Made by a program: the position numbers and the translations under genes. Below the pieces are notes generated by a model. It had not been told where the DNA came from. It made no database searches and saw nothing but the letters and a program-made list of their open reading frames with translations. From Nocardia inohanensis NBRC 100128 (GTDB taxonomy: Bacteria; Actinomycetota; Actinomycetes; Mycobacteriales; Mycobacteriaceae), in contig NZ_BDBK01000003.1 in NCBI RefSeq assembly GCF_001612945.1, positions 89,900 through 153,899 on the forward strand: DNA of 64,000 bases, given 5' to 3'. Positions within the stretch are counted from its first letter, which is position 1, and each line of letters opens with the position of its first letter. Positions 42,466 through 51,090 of this stretch are shown one piece after another.

Positions 42466-43926
42466 TCAGGACTGGCGCTCCTCGATGGTGAAGATCAGGT
42501 GCTTGCCGTCACGGTTGACGGTGACGATGCGCTGCCGGTAGACGGCGGTGGTGCCGTCGGGGGAATGCACGGTCAGGTCGGCGTCGTAGGTTTCCGGCGC
42601 GATCTCGGAGATGCGGACGCAGTAGGTGGTGCCGGCAGGTGTCTGGTCGATGCCCGCGCTCTGGATGGTCTCGGCGGTGGAGACGGTGGGGGTGTCGGGG
42701 GCTACGAAGGAGTGTGCTTTCACACCGTTGCGCTCGACGTAGAAGGCGTGCTGGAAGCCGAGAATGGCGGCTGCGCCGGAGTCCGTGCCGCCCTCGCCGT
42801 TGCCGATGGTGAGCGCGCCCTCCCGCCGGGCGGGGCAGCTCAGCTGGGCCACGGTGGTGGAGGCCCCGGGCTTGCCCATGGTGGTGGCGTTCGCCAGCGG
42901 TGATTCGTCGGAGTCGCCGCCGCTGGTGACCGCGACGACCACTACGGCCACGAGCGCCAGCACCGCGGCGGCCGCTCCGGCCAGCAGGCCGATCCGCTTC
43001 CACGGCTTGCCCGCTTTCGGCGGCGCGGCAACGGGTTTGGGCGCCAAACGCTTGGCGATGGGATCATCGGCCCACGACAGCGATTCGCCGCCGACCGGCT
43101 CGTCCGGTGGCACGGGCGGGAACCCGGAAGGCGCGGAACGCCACCACGATCCGGTGGTCGTCGCAGCCGACTCGTCCCATCCGGCAGCCGGCTTCCCCTC
43201 GGCCGCACCGGTATCGGCAGGCGCCGCATCGGGCGCGGGAGTGCTCACGGCCTCCTGCGGAGTCCAGGAATCCGGCGCGCGGTATTGCATCGGCGGAGGA
43301 TCGACGGGCGCGGCCTCGCCGGGCTGCCGGCCCAGCTCGGCCTGCGCCGCTCCCGAAGCGCCGGAATCCGCAGGCCGCCAACCGAATTCCGGGTTCGCGG
43401 GCGCGGCGGCACCGGGCGCGGCATCCGCCGGACCCCAACCCGGCTCCGGGTTCGAGGGACCGGTCACTCCAGCTGCCGGATCCGCGGGACGCCAGCCCAG
43501 GTCCGGATTCGCCGATCCGGGCGCAGCGAGATCCGCGGGTCGCCAGGCCAGTCCCGAGCCGCCCTGCCCGCCGCCCTGATCCGCGGGGCGCCAAGCTAAT
43601 TCGGGGCTGGTCGCTCCGGGAGCGGGGGTCCATACGGGCATTCCGGCCTCGGTCGCGGGGCCGAAACCGGCGGCCCCGGGCTCGTTCATGGACGGTCCGA
43701 AGTCTTTGAGCGAGGGACCGAATTCGGCGAGGGGCGGACCGAACTCGGAATCCGGCGCACCGGAGCCGATTCCAGCGCCGAACGGCGAGTCGGTCGGACC
43801 GGCGCCGGCCGTGCCCGGCTGCCCGGTCCCCTCGGTTCCCGGCTGCCCCGCGGGGTTTCCGGCATCGGCTCCGGGCGTGGATGCCGGGCCGGGCCGATCC
43901 GCGGACTCGTCCTTGCCGGAGACCAT
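42466..43926 (-). CDS. Membrane-anchored protein with long repeat-rich cytoplasmic region
   Basis: A 486-residue protein. Residues 1-320 are disordered and Pro/Ala/Gly-rich, with an EFGP/DFGP repeat set and then at least four W-R-P-A-D repeats (LAWRPAD, LAWRPAD, LGWRPAD, FGWRPAD, plus the variant PGWGPAD). A single helix follows (IGLLAGAAAAVLALVAVVVVAV, about 335-357). The outside domain of about 120 residues starts at CPARREGALTIGNG, has two Cys that could form a disulfide (SCPARR and TYCVRIS), and is mostly beta. I recall such ectodomains in mycolata but cannot name the family firmly. AAGGA precedes the ATG. Next to another repeat-rich exported protein. Confidence 0.7.
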   Translation of the reverse strand: MVSGKDESADRPGPASTPGADAGNPAGQPGTEGTGQPGTAGAGPTDSPFGAGIGSGAPDSEFGPPLAEFGPSLKDFGPSMNEPGAAGFGPATEAGMPVWTPAPGATSPELAWRPADQGGGQGGSGLAWRPADLAAPGSANPDLGWRPADPAAGVTGPSNPEPGWGPADAAPGAAAPANPEFGWRPADSGASGAAQAELGRQPGEAAPVDPPPMQYRAPDSWTPQEAVSTPAPDAAPADTGAAEGKPAAGWDESAATTTGSWWRSAPSGFPPVPPDEPVGGESLSWADDPIAKRLAPKPVAAPPKAGKPWKRIGLLAGAAAAVLALVAVVVVAVTSGGDSDESPLANATTMGKPGASTTVAQLSCPARREGALTIGNGEGGTDSGAAAILGFQHAFYVERNGVKAHSFVAPDTPTVSTAETIQSAGIDQTPAGTTYCVRISEIAPETYDADLTVHSPDGTTAVYRQRIVTVNRDGKHLIFTIEERQS

Positions 43927-43948
43927 CACCCGTCCTTTCGAAGACACA

Positions 43949-43982
43949 CGCGTGGGGCGGTCGCTGACGACCGCCCCACGCG
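43949..43982. terminator. Hairpin between two envelope-protein genes
   Basis: GCGTGGGGCGGTCG and CGACCGCCCCACGC pair across CTGA, within a 15-bp perfect stem from 43949 to 43982. It lies 22 nt after the upstream gene stop and 22 nt before the next start. It may be a terminator, or a leader structure for the downstream gene; there is no T run. Confidence 0.65.
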
Positions 43983-44004
43983 ACGACTGTGTGCTGCCAG
44001 TACC

Positions 44005-45240
44005 TCAGTACTGGACGGTACCGCCTACCTGACCGGTCACGCCGCCGACGTCGATCGAGTTGGAGGCCAGTTCACCTGCCGGGAGCTTACCAACCTGGGC
44101 CGCGGCCTCCAGGATGGTGGCGCCACCGGGGAGCAGGCGAATCCAGTTCTCGGCATCGGCCTTGACCGCGTTGGCGACCGTGGTGTCGAGCAGGAACTCC
44201 ATCTTCTGATCCGCGCCCGCGCCGTTGCCGGAGTACGCGGTCACCTTGATCTGGTTCCGTACGGTGTAGTCCAGCGCCACACCGGCCTCGCCGATACCGC
44301 CCGGCGTGGTGTAGCCGATGGTGCCGACGTAGCCGTCGAGGTTGCTGAAGTGGTGGGTGTTGGCCGCGAACCCGGCCAGGATCGCGCCACCGTCGACGTT
44401 CGCGCCGACCTCGGTGTGCGGACCGGTCATCTCGACGACCGGCGCGGCCGGTGCGGCTTCGACGGCGGGCGCGGTCCAGCGCGGCTGCTGCGCGGCCGGC
44501 TGCTCGCCGGTCAGCGTCTCGGTCGGCTTCTCCTCGGCCTGCGTGCCGCCCTGGTTGGCCTGCGCACCGCCTTGGTTCGCCTGCGCCCCACCCTGATTGG
44601 CCTGCGCGCCGCCCTGGCCCTGCGCGCCACCCTGGGTGCCCGCCGGGCTGACCTGACCGGAGTCACCCGACTGGCCGGGGTTCACCTGCACCGGCACCAC
44701 CTGCGCGCCCTGCTGGCCCGGCACGGGCAGCGGAGCCACGCGCGGCTGGGTCACGCCGGGCTGGGTCTTGGTCTTGGAGTCGTTGCCGGCCGGCTGGGTG
44801 TCGGTCTTGGGCGCGGCGCCCGCCCCGGTGTTCGGGTTGGTGACGCCGGGCTGGCTCGGCTGCGGATTGGCCTGAGTTCCGTTGCCCTGCGCGCCATTCC
44901 CCTGCGTTCCACCGCCCTGGGTGCCGCCCTGAGCGCCGTTCCCCTGGGTTCCGGGCTGCGAGCCGTTCCCCTGGGTTCCGTTGCCCTGAGTGCCGCCCTG
45001 GGCGCCGTTCCCCTGTGTCCCGTTGCCGGGAACCACCTCGGTCTTGGTCTCCGGCGCCTGGGTCTCCTCACCGGCCGCCGGCTGTTCGGCGGCGCCCGGC
45101 TGCTGCGGGGCCGACGGTGCCACGCTGGGCCCGCCGGGCGCGGCGTTGGCCGGCGCACTCAGCAGGGTCACCACTGCGGCCGCGGCGGCCAAGGGTAGGG
45201 AGGTACTCGCCTTGATCCGATTCGGCTTGCGGTGCTTCAC
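44005..45240 (-). CDS. Secreted repeat-rich protein
   Basis: A 411-residue exported protein. A Sec signal (KHRKPNRIKAS, then a hydrophobic LPLAAAAAVVTLL core, ending SAPANA-AP) is followed by about 270 residues of Gly/Gln/Asn/Thr/Pro low complexity. Within it are NGTQG/NGAQG five-residue repeats near residues 75-130 and four GGAQANQ-type repeats near 215-245. The C-terminal 145 residues are folded-looking and beta-rich (TGPHTEVGANVDGG..., IGYTTPGGIGEAGVALDYTV, NSIDVGGVTGQVGGTVQY); no family recognised. The GTG start is uncertain; an ATG at 45267 would give a longer n-region. Probably a cell-surface or wall-associated protein. Confidence 0.72.
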   Translation of the reverse strand: MKHRKPNRIKASTSLPLAAAAAVVTLLSAPANAAPGGPSVAPSAPQQPGAAEQPAAGEETQAPETKTEVVPGNGTQGNGAQGGTQGNGTQGNGSQPGTQGNGAQGGTQGGGTQGNGAQGNGTQANPQPSQPGVTNPNTGAGAAPKTDTQPAGNDSKTKTQPGVTQPRVAPLPVPGQQGAQVVPVQVNPGQSGDSGQVSPAGTQGGAQGQGGAQANQGGAQANQGGAQANQGGTQAEEKPTETLTGEQPAAQQPRWTAPAVEAAPAAPVVEMTGPHTEVGANVDGGAILAGFAANTHHFSNLDGYVGTIGYTTPGGIGEAGVALDYTVRNQIKVTAYSGNGAGADQKMEFLLDTTVANAVKADAENWIRLLPGGATILEAAAQVGKLPAGELASNSIDVGGVTGQVGGTVQY

Positions 45241-45439
45241 GTTTCGCTCTATTCCTTCGTCCCTCATCGGCACGATCGAGCACGCGAGCTTCCGCGAGTG
45301 CGTAGCGGCTGTCGCCGGAAAGGGTTGACCCCCCGACACTCTCGCGACCGCCCTGCCGATCGCTGTCCCGCCGCGAAGTGAATCACACGGGATGCATACC
45401 GGCAAGCCGCCGCCTATCGGATCATCAGGAATTCATCTC

Positions 45440-46840
45440 TCAGTCGAGGTCGTCGTGGCGCATGAGCTGACGCGCCGCCTCGGTAACCGACCCGGTCAGC
45501 GAGGGGTAGACCGAGAAGGTCTGGGCCAGATCGTTGACGGTCAGATTGTTCTGCACCGCAAGGGTGATCGGCAGGATGAGCTCGGATGCGATGGGCGCCA
45601 CCACGACTCCGCCGATGACCACGCCGGTGGCCGGCCGGCAGAAGATCTTCACGAAACCCCGTCGCAGACCCAGCATCTTGGCGCGCGGGTTGGTGTTCAA
45701 CGGCAGCATGACCGTGCGCGCCGGGGTCTCGCCGTTGTCGATCGCGGTCTGGCTCACACCGACGGTCGCGATCTCCGGCCGCGTGAACACCGCGGAGGCA
45801 ACGGTTTTGAGGCGGATGGGCACCACACCCTCACCGAGCGCGTGGTACATCGCGATGCGGCCCTGCATGGCGGCCACCGAGGCCAGCGGCAGCAGGCCGG
45901 TGCAGTCACCGGCGGCGTACACGCCGGGCGCGGTGGTCCGCGAGACCCGGTCCACGCGCAGGTATCCGCCCTTGTCGAGTTCGATGCCGACCCGCTCCAA
46001 GCCGAGCTTGCCGGTGTTGGGGATGGAGCCGACGGTCATCAGCGCGTGCGTGCCGGTGATATTGCGGCCGTCGGACAGCTTCACCACGATGCCGTCCGCG
46101 GTGCGCTCCACCGCATCGGCGCGGGCATGCTTGACCAGCTCCACACCGCGCTCGGCGAAGGCGTCCTCGAGCACCAGCGCGGCGTCGGCGTCCTCACCGG
46201 GCAGCACGCGGTCGCGGCTGGAGACCAGCTTCACCTTCACGCCCATCTCGGTGTAGGCGGAGACGAATTCGGCGCCGGTGACACCGGAGCCGACCACGAC
46301 GAGGGTCTCCGGGAGTTCCTTGAGGTCGTAGAGCTGACGCCAGTTGAGGATGCGCTCGCCGTCCGGTTCCGCGCCCGGCAGCACCCGCGGGCTGGCGCCG
46401 GTGGCGATCAGCACCACTTCGGCCTCGATGAGCTGCTGCCCCTCGGGACAGGTGGCCTTCACCAGATGGGTGGCCAGGCCGGGCGCCTGATCGATGATCT
46501 CGCCGTAGCCGGAGATGACGGTGACGCCGGCGGTCTGCAACTTGGCCTTGATGTCGGAGGACTGGGCCTGCGCGAGCGCCTTCACCCGCGAGTTGACCTC
46601 GGCCAATCGCACCTGCGCCTGCGAGGGGTGCACGGTGATACCCAGGTCCCGGGCGCGGCGCAGATCGGTGCGCACACCCGTGGAGGCGATGAATGTCTTC
46701 GACGGCACGCAATCCCACAGCACACACGCGCCGCCGATGCCGTCACTGTCGATCAGCGTGACCGGTGCGCCGTGCTGGGCCGCTACCAGGGCCGCCTCGT
46801 ATCCGGCCGGCCCGCCACCGATGATCACAATGCGGGTCAT
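45440..46840 (-). CDS. lpdA: NAD(P)H-quinone dehydrogenase (LpdA-type flavoprotein disulfide reductase family)
   Basis: A 466-residue two-dinucleotide-fold flavoprotein. FAD fold VIIGGGPAGYEAALVA, NAD fold VVVGSGVTGAEFVSAY, FAD motif VYAAGDCTGLLPLASVA. It matches M. tuberculosis LpdA (Rv3303c), a quinone reductase that protects against oxidative stress, in sequence and place. The redox site reads GGACVLWDCVPSK, with Cys39 and Cys44, so a CxxxxC pair is present; as I recall, the M. tuberculosis protein has Ala at the first position. The C-terminal His-Glu pair of lipoamide dehydrogenases is missing (VYPSLTGS). GAGGG precedes the ATG. Lipoamide activity therefore remains unlikely. Confidence 0.92.
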   Translation of the reverse strand: MTRIVIIGGGPAGYEAALVAAQHGAPVTLIDSDGIGGACVLWDCVPSKTFIASTGVRTDLRRARDLGITVHPSQAQVRLAEVNSRVKALAQAQSSDIKAKLQTAGVTVISGYGEIIDQAPGLATHLVKATCPEGQQLIEAEVVLIATGASPRVLPGAEPDGERILNWRQLYDLKELPETLVVVGSGVTGAEFVSAYTEMGVKVKLVSSRDRVLPGEDADAALVLEDAFAERGVELVKHARADAVERTADGIVVKLSDGRNITGTHALMTVGSIPNTGKLGLERVGIELDKGGYLRVDRVSRTTAPGVYAAGDCTGLLPLASVAAMQGRIAMYHALGEGVVPIRLKTVASAVFTRPEIATVGVSQTAIDNGETPARTVMLPLNTNPRAKMLGLRRGFVKIFCRPATGVVIGGVVVAPIASELILPITLAVQNNLTVNDLAQTFSVYPSLTGSVTEAARQLMRHDDLD

Positions 46841-47054
46841 GTTCCCTCGCTTCTGCTCCGGGCTCCGGGGTCTCCGGCGCCGCCCCTACAACGTTATCTT
46901 TCAGCGTCCGCACAGCTCCGACCGCATCGAGAGCCGACTTCGTCACAGGGCCGGACGGCGTGTCGGGATGTGACATGCGCGTGGATTGTGCGGTTTCGCT
47001 ATAGCCGGACCCGCCCTGTGATCGGGATCGGGGATGGTTGCGGTGAATGTTCGA

Positions 47055-47060
47055 TAGGCT
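47055..47060 (+). promoter_or_regulatory. -10 box of leaderless promoter
   Basis: TAGGCT ends six nt before the GTG at 47067; this favours that GTG over the one at 47064. Confidence 0.55.
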
Positions 47061-47066
47061 TTTGTG

Positions 47067-47546
47067 GTGCCGATTTACGCCGCCTACGGGTCCAACATGG
47101 ATCCCGAGCAGATGCTCAAGCGCTGTCCGCACTCCCCCGTATACGGAACCGGCTGGCTGGAAGGGTGGCGCCTCACCTTCGCCGGGGACGATATCGGCTG
47201 GGAGGGACCGCTCGCGACGGTGGTCGAAGAGCCGGGCTCACGCGTGTTCGTCGTCCTCTACGACGTGCCCAGCGAGGATGAGCTGAGCCTCGACCGCTGG
47301 GAAGGTTCGGACTTCGGCATTCACAAGAAGATCCGGCTGCGCGTCACCCCCAACCAGGGCACGGGCACCGACCCGGTGCTGGCCTGGCTGTACGTCCTCG
47401 ACGCCTACGAGGGCGGGCTGCCGTCGGCCCGCTACATCGGAGTCATCTCCGATGCCGCCGAGAAGGCGGGCGCGCCGAACGAATACGTCCATGCGCTACG
47501 CACGCGCAACAGCAAGAACGTCGGCCCGGGCACCTTCGGTCTCTGA
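47067..47546 (+). CDS. Gamma-glutamylcyclotransferase-like protein
   Basis: A 159-residue protein of the GGCT/AIG2 fold. The opening PIYAAYGSNMDPEQM has the Y-G-S-N substrate loop; WRLTFAG and FVVLYDVPSEDELSLDRWEG follow, the last with the catalytic-type Glu region; the end has AWLYV, GLPSARYIGVISDAAEKAG, as in cyclotransferases that release 5-oxoproline from gamma-glutamyl amines. The same length as M. tuberculosis Rv3304, which also follows lpdA. Actual substrate unknown. Convergence is not seen; the next gene is on the same strand. Confidence 0.85.
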   Translation: MPIYAAYGSNMDPEQMLKRCPHSPVYGTGWLEGWRLTFAGDDIGWEGPLATVVEEPGSRVFVVLYDVPSEDELSLDRWEGSDFGIHKKIRLRVTPNQGTGTDPVLAWLYVLDAYEGGLPSARYIGVISDAAEKAGAPNEYVHALRTRNSKNVGPGTFGL

Positions 47547-47682
47547 GCCGCCCCGCCGTTCACACCGGGCCGCCTCCGTCACGGGCGCGGCCCGGTCTTT
47601 TCCGGCAGTTCCGTGCGCGCGGAAGATTCGGGCCGCGCATACGTTGGTATCGAGCAAACATCCCCCTTCCGAGAGGATCGCG

Positions 47683-48093
47683 ATGCCCAACACGCCCCTG
47701 CCCGATGCCGTCGCCGAGTTCCTGGCCAAGCCGAATCCGGCCGTGTTCGCCTCCAACAAGCCCGACGGCCAACCGGTCTCGGTGGCCACCTGGTACCTCT
47801 ACGAGGACGGCCGAATCCTGGTGAACCTGGCCGACTTCCGCAAGCGGCTGGATTGGCTGCGCCAGGATCCGCGAGTCTCGCTGACCGTGCTCGGGTCGGG
47901 CAACTGGTACAGCCACGTCAGCGTGCAGGGCCGCATCGTGTCCCTGGAATCCGATCCGGACTCCTCGGTCATCGACCGCATCTCCCAGCACTACATGGGC
48001 ACGCCGTACGCCGTCCGCGATCAGAAGCGGGTCAGCGCCTGGATCGAAATCGACCGCTGGCACGGCTGGGGTGAGTTCGCCCCGAAGCAGTAA
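47683..48093 (+). CDS. PPOX-class F420/FMN-dependent oxidoreductase
   Basis: A 136-residue split-barrel flavoprotein of the pyridoxamine 5'-phosphate oxidase-like superfamily. Marks: PAVFASNKPDGQPVSVATWYLYEDGRILVNL (strands 1-3), RKRLDWLRQDPRVSLTVL (typical of the actinobacterial F420-dependent groups), YSHVSVQGRIVSL, and the end RVSAWIEIDRWHGWG. These enzymes reduce or oxidise small molecules with F420H2 or FMN; the substrate is unknown. AGGA precedes the ATG. Ends upstream of a tandem repeat and a terminator. Confidence 0.85.
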   Translation: MPNTPLPDAVAEFLAKPNPAVFASNKPDGQPVSVATWYLYEDGRILVNLADFRKRLDWLRQDPRVSLTVLGSGNWYSHVSVQGRIVSLESDPDSSVIDRISQHYMGTPYAVRDQKRVSAWIEIDRWHGWGEFAPKQ

Positions 48094-48169
48094 CCCTGGC
48101 GCACAACCGAATCCGGGCCCGCTCGGGCGGGTCCGGCGGGCCATCTGACCCAGATTCGAAGCGGCCGTA

Positions 48170-48237
48170 CCGGATCCGGGGCCGCACCGGAACCGGGGCC
48201 GCACCAGAACCGGGGCCGCACCGGAACCGGGGCCGCA
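48170..48237. repeat. 17-bp tandem repeat, four units
   Basis: Units at 48170, 48187, 48204 and 48221 follow CCGGAACCGGGGCCGCA, differing by one or two bases; a partial fifth follows. The tract lies in the 270-nt gap downstream of the flavoprotein gene, which otherwise holds only the terminator. Confidence 0.85.
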
Positions 48238-48310
48238 CCTGACCGGTGCGGGCGCGCCGGAAGCAGGGGCTCGCCCGCAGCCGGGGCAACTCGCCCACCT
48301 CCCCGACACG

Positions 48311-48345
48311 AAACCGGCCGCACCCGTCAGGGTGCGGCCGGTTTT
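48311..48345. terminator. Bidirectional Rho-independent terminator
   Basis: AAACCGGCCGCACCC pairs with GGGTGCGGCCGGTTT over 15 bp across GTCA, with an extra T after it on the plus strand. Lies between convergent genes ending at 48093 and 48364. Confidence 0.88.
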
Positions 48346-48363
48346 CGTTCGACCCGTGCGGGC

Positions 48364-49623
48364 TCAGCGCGCGTTCAACACCAGGTTGGTGAACACGCGC
48401 ACGCCGGCCGCGAGGGCACGCTCGTCGATGTCGAAGGTGGGCTGGTGCAGGTCGAGCTGTTCGCCCTGACCGGACCAGACGCCGAGCCGCGCCATCGCAC
48501 CGGGGACTTCCTCCAGGTACCAGGAGAAGTCCTCGCCGCCGCCGGACTGCTGGGTGTCGGCGAGAGCATCCGGGCCGAGGCCGCGAATGGCTTCCTCGAA
48601 CATGCGCACGGCCAGTTCGTCATTGACGACCGGCGGCACACCGCGTTTGTAGTTGAGCTGGTAGCGCACGCCGGTGGGGGCGAGCAGCCCCTCGACGATC
48701 TCGCGCACCATGGGCTCGAGCAGCGACCAGGTGGCGTGGTCGCCGGTGCGCACGGTGCCGGTGAGCATGCCGGTCTGCGGAATCGCATTGGGCGCCTTGC
48801 CCGCCGAGACCGCGCCCCACACCATGACGGTGCTGGTCCGCGGGTCGATACGGCGGGAGAGCAGACCGGGCAGGCCGGTGATGACGGTGCCGATGGCATA
48901 GACCAGGTCGCTGGTCAGATGCGGCCGCGAGGTGTGCCCGCCGGGCGAATCCAGGACCAGTTCCACGGTGTCGGCCGCCGAGGTGATGGCGCCGACGCGA
49001 ATCCCCACGCGACCCACCTCCAAGCGCGGATCGCAGTGCACGGCGAACATGCGCGAGACGTCTTCCATCGCACCCGCGGCGACCATGTCGATGGCCCCGC
49101 CGGGCATGACCTCTTCGGCGTGCTGGAAGACCAGGCGTACCCCGACCGGCAACTGGTCGGCGATCTCGGCCAGCGCGAGCGCGGTGCCGAGCAGGATGGT
49201 GGTGTGCGCGTCGTGCCCGCAGGCGTGCGAGACGCCGGGCACGGTGGAGGCGAAGGGCAGGCCGGTGTACTCCTGCAACGGCAGCGCGTCCATATCGGCG
49301 CGCAATCCGATGCGGGGCCCGTCCGGGCCGATGTCACAGATCAGGCCGGTGCCGCTCGGTAGTTTGCGCGGCTCGAGCCCGGCCTTCACCAGCCAGGACT
49401 CGATGAATTCGGTGGTGCCGAACTCGGTGCGGGACAGCTCCGGGTTGGCGTGGATGTGACGGCGCCACGAAATCAGGTCCTCCATGTGCTCCTCGAGCCA
49501 TGCTTCGACCATCTCGTGTCCCGTCGCCGGTTCCATTACGACGCTCGGCGGGTTCTGCGTGGATACGCAGGACGCCGCCAGTGGTCCGGTACTTCGCGCC
49601 GCGGACCGGCCGGTTGTGCTCAC
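48364..49623 (-). CDS. amiA1: M20-family amidohydrolase (AmiA1-like)
   Basis: A 419-residue zinc-dependent amidohydrolase/carboxypeptidase of the IAA-amino-acid hydrolase type, hydrolysing N-acyl or amide bonds of unknown cytoplasmic substrates. RRHIHANPELSRTEF is the family start; ADMDALPL has the bridging Asp; SHACGHDAHTT supplies metal-binding Cys and His; FQHAEEVMPGGA has the catalytic Glu pair; GGEDFSWYLEEVPGAM near the end. The GTG start shares 4 nt with the stop of the upstream amiB-like gene and has AGGAGG seven nt before it. The pair matches M. tuberculosis amiA1-amiB1. Confidence 0.93.
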   Translation of the reverse strand: MSTTGRSAARSTGPLAASCVSTQNPPSVVMEPATGHEMVEAWLEEHMEDLISWRRHIHANPELSRTEFGTTEFIESWLVKAGLEPRKLPSGTGLICDIGPDGPRIGLRADMDALPLQEYTGLPFASTVPGVSHACGHDAHTTILLGTALALAEIADQLPVGVRLVFQHAEEVMPGGAIDMVAAGAMEDVSRMFAVHCDPRLEVGRVGIRVGAITSAADTVELVLDSPGGHTSRPHLTSDLVYAIGTVITGLPGLLSRRIDPRTSTVMVWGAVSAGKAPNAIPQTGMLTGTVRTGDHATWSLLEPMVREIVEGLLAPTGVRYQLNYKRGVPPVVNDELAVRMFEEAIRGLGPDALADTQQSGGGEDFSWYLEEVPGAMARLGVWSGQGEQLDLHQPTFDIDERALAAGVRVFTNLVLNAR

Positions 49624-50849
49624 CGAATGTCCTCCTGTCGCTGAAACTGCCGTTGGGTAACGCGTTCCGACAACCTGTCCCTATGAAATTGATCGCCTGC
49701 GATTGTTATCGCGGTGCGAGCCAAAGCCGTTGCCCCGTCCAGGACGGCGCGGTCGGCGGAGGCGTTCACGGCCGCCGCCGCGAACGCGGGCTGGTGCGTC
49801 ACCGCGCCGCCGGCATCGATGCCGATGACCGGGTGGATGCCGGCGATGACATTGGTGACATTGCCCATATCCGTGCTGCCCAGTGGTCTCGCGGCCTCGA
49901 GCTCCGGTGCGATGGGCTCGCGGCCGAGACGCCGGATCTGCTCGCGATAGGCACACAGTAGTGCGCTGTCGGGAGTCAACTCCGTATATGTCGGCGCGAG
50001 CTTCCGGATTTCGTGTGTACATCCGGTCGCCAGGGCACCTGCCTCGAAACAGGCCGATGCGCGTTGCATCAGATCGTCGAGAGCCGCGGAGTCGACTGCC
50101 CGTAGGTAATACAGCAGTTCCGCGTGACCGGGCACGATATTGGGGGCTACACCGCCCGACCCGACTATACCGTGGAGTTGCTGTCCGGGCAGTAGATGTT
50201 GGCGCAGCAAACCGAGAGCGACTTGCGCGACGGTAATGGCGTCCAGTGCGTTTCGCCCGTATTCCGGGGCGGCGGAGGCATGCGATTCGCGGCCGTGGAA
50301 AACAACGGACAAATCGGCGAGGGCGAGGGAGCGCGCACCGGCGATGTCCTCGGGGCCGGGGTGCACCATCATCGCCATGGCGAGGTCGTCGAAGACGCCG
50401 CGGTTCAGCATGAGCACCTTGCCGCCGCCGGACTCCTCGGCGGGCGTACCCAGCACTTTCACCGTGATACCGCAGGCATCGGCGACGGCGGCCAGGCCCA
50501 GGGCGGCGCCGACGGCCGAGGCGGCGATGATGTTGTGCCCGCAGGCGTGGCCGATTTCCGGCAGTGCGTCGTACTCCGCGCAAATACCGACCACTAGGTC
50601 TCCACTGCCGAATTCGGCGGTGAAAGCGGTGGGTAGATCGGCGACGCCGGAATTGATCTTGAAACCGAACTCGCGCAGCGGCTCGATCGTCTTTGCGACG
50701 CTGCGGAATTCCTCGAAGGCGAGTTCCGGTTCGCCGTGAATCGAATGCGAAAGTGCGATCAGCCGATCACGATCGGCCTGAATCGCTTTGTCGGAAGCCT
50801 CGATCAACGATGCGTCGGGCGGCGTCAGGGCAGCACCCAGCGCCGACAC
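49620..50849 (-). CDS. amiB1: M20-family amidohydrolase (AmiB1-like)
   Basis: A 409-residue M20 peptidase-family protein. HGEPELAFEEFRS, CAEYDALPEIGHACGHNIIAA (with metal-site Asp and His), GTPAEESGGGKVLML (catalytic Glu pair), HPGPEDIAGARSLA, and the C-terminal STDMGNVT...PVIGIDAGGAVTHQPAFAA are typical of aminobenzoyl-glutamate/AbgB-like members. Start uncertain: GTG at 50849 gives a family-like length, while in-frame starts at 50917 or 50975 would add residues of poor coding character. Co-transcribed with and coupled to the amiA1-like gene. Confidence 0.9.
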   Translation of the reverse strand: MSALGAALTPPDASLIEASDKAIQADRDRLIALSHSIHGEPELAFEEFRSVAKTIEPLREFGFKINSGVADLPTAFTAEFGSGDLVVGICAEYDALPEIGHACGHNIIAASAVGAALGLAAVADACGITVKVLGTPAEESGGGKVLMLNRGVFDDLAMAMMVHPGPEDIAGARSLALADLSVVFHGRESHASAAPEYGRNALDAITVAQVALGLLRQHLLPGQQLHGIVGSGGVAPNIVPGHAELLYYLRAVDSAALDDLMQRASACFEAGALATGCTHEIRKLAPTYTELTPDSALLCAYREQIRRLGREPIAPELEAARPLGSTDMGNVTNVIAGIHPVIGIDAGGAVTHQPAFAAAAVNASADRAVLDGATALARTAITIAGDQFHRDRLSERVTQRQFQRQEDIR

Positions 50850-50990
50850 GTTTGAATAGTGCCGACTGATCGGTTTCAAAGGCTCCGAATCATCGCCGCT
50901 GCGCGATGGAGGCATGGGACACAGTCTTGCACTCGCCGGGCAAGCGCGCGCACTCGGTGAGAGGAAAACTCCCACCGGTTGCTGGAGAAC

Positions 50991-51030
50991 GGGTTTCGGG
51001 GGTTACACCCCCAGACCCCGGACCGAAAGT
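50991..51030. repeat. Intergenic nested hairpin
   Basis: GGGGG-TTACA-CCCCC sits inside a TTTCGG...CCGAAA outer dyad. The tract (about 50920-51080) lies between amiB1 and the crotonase gene and resembles the other G/C-block intergenic tracts here. No gene is seen in it. Confidence 0.5.
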
Positions 51031-51090
51031 CTGCATCCTCCCCCACCCTCCCGCGAAGACGGGGGAAGCCACAGCCCTCAGAGGCGATCG

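Noticed and set aside
48170..48237. CRISPR array
   Set aside because: Units are directly adjacent 17-mers without spacers and there are no cas genes.
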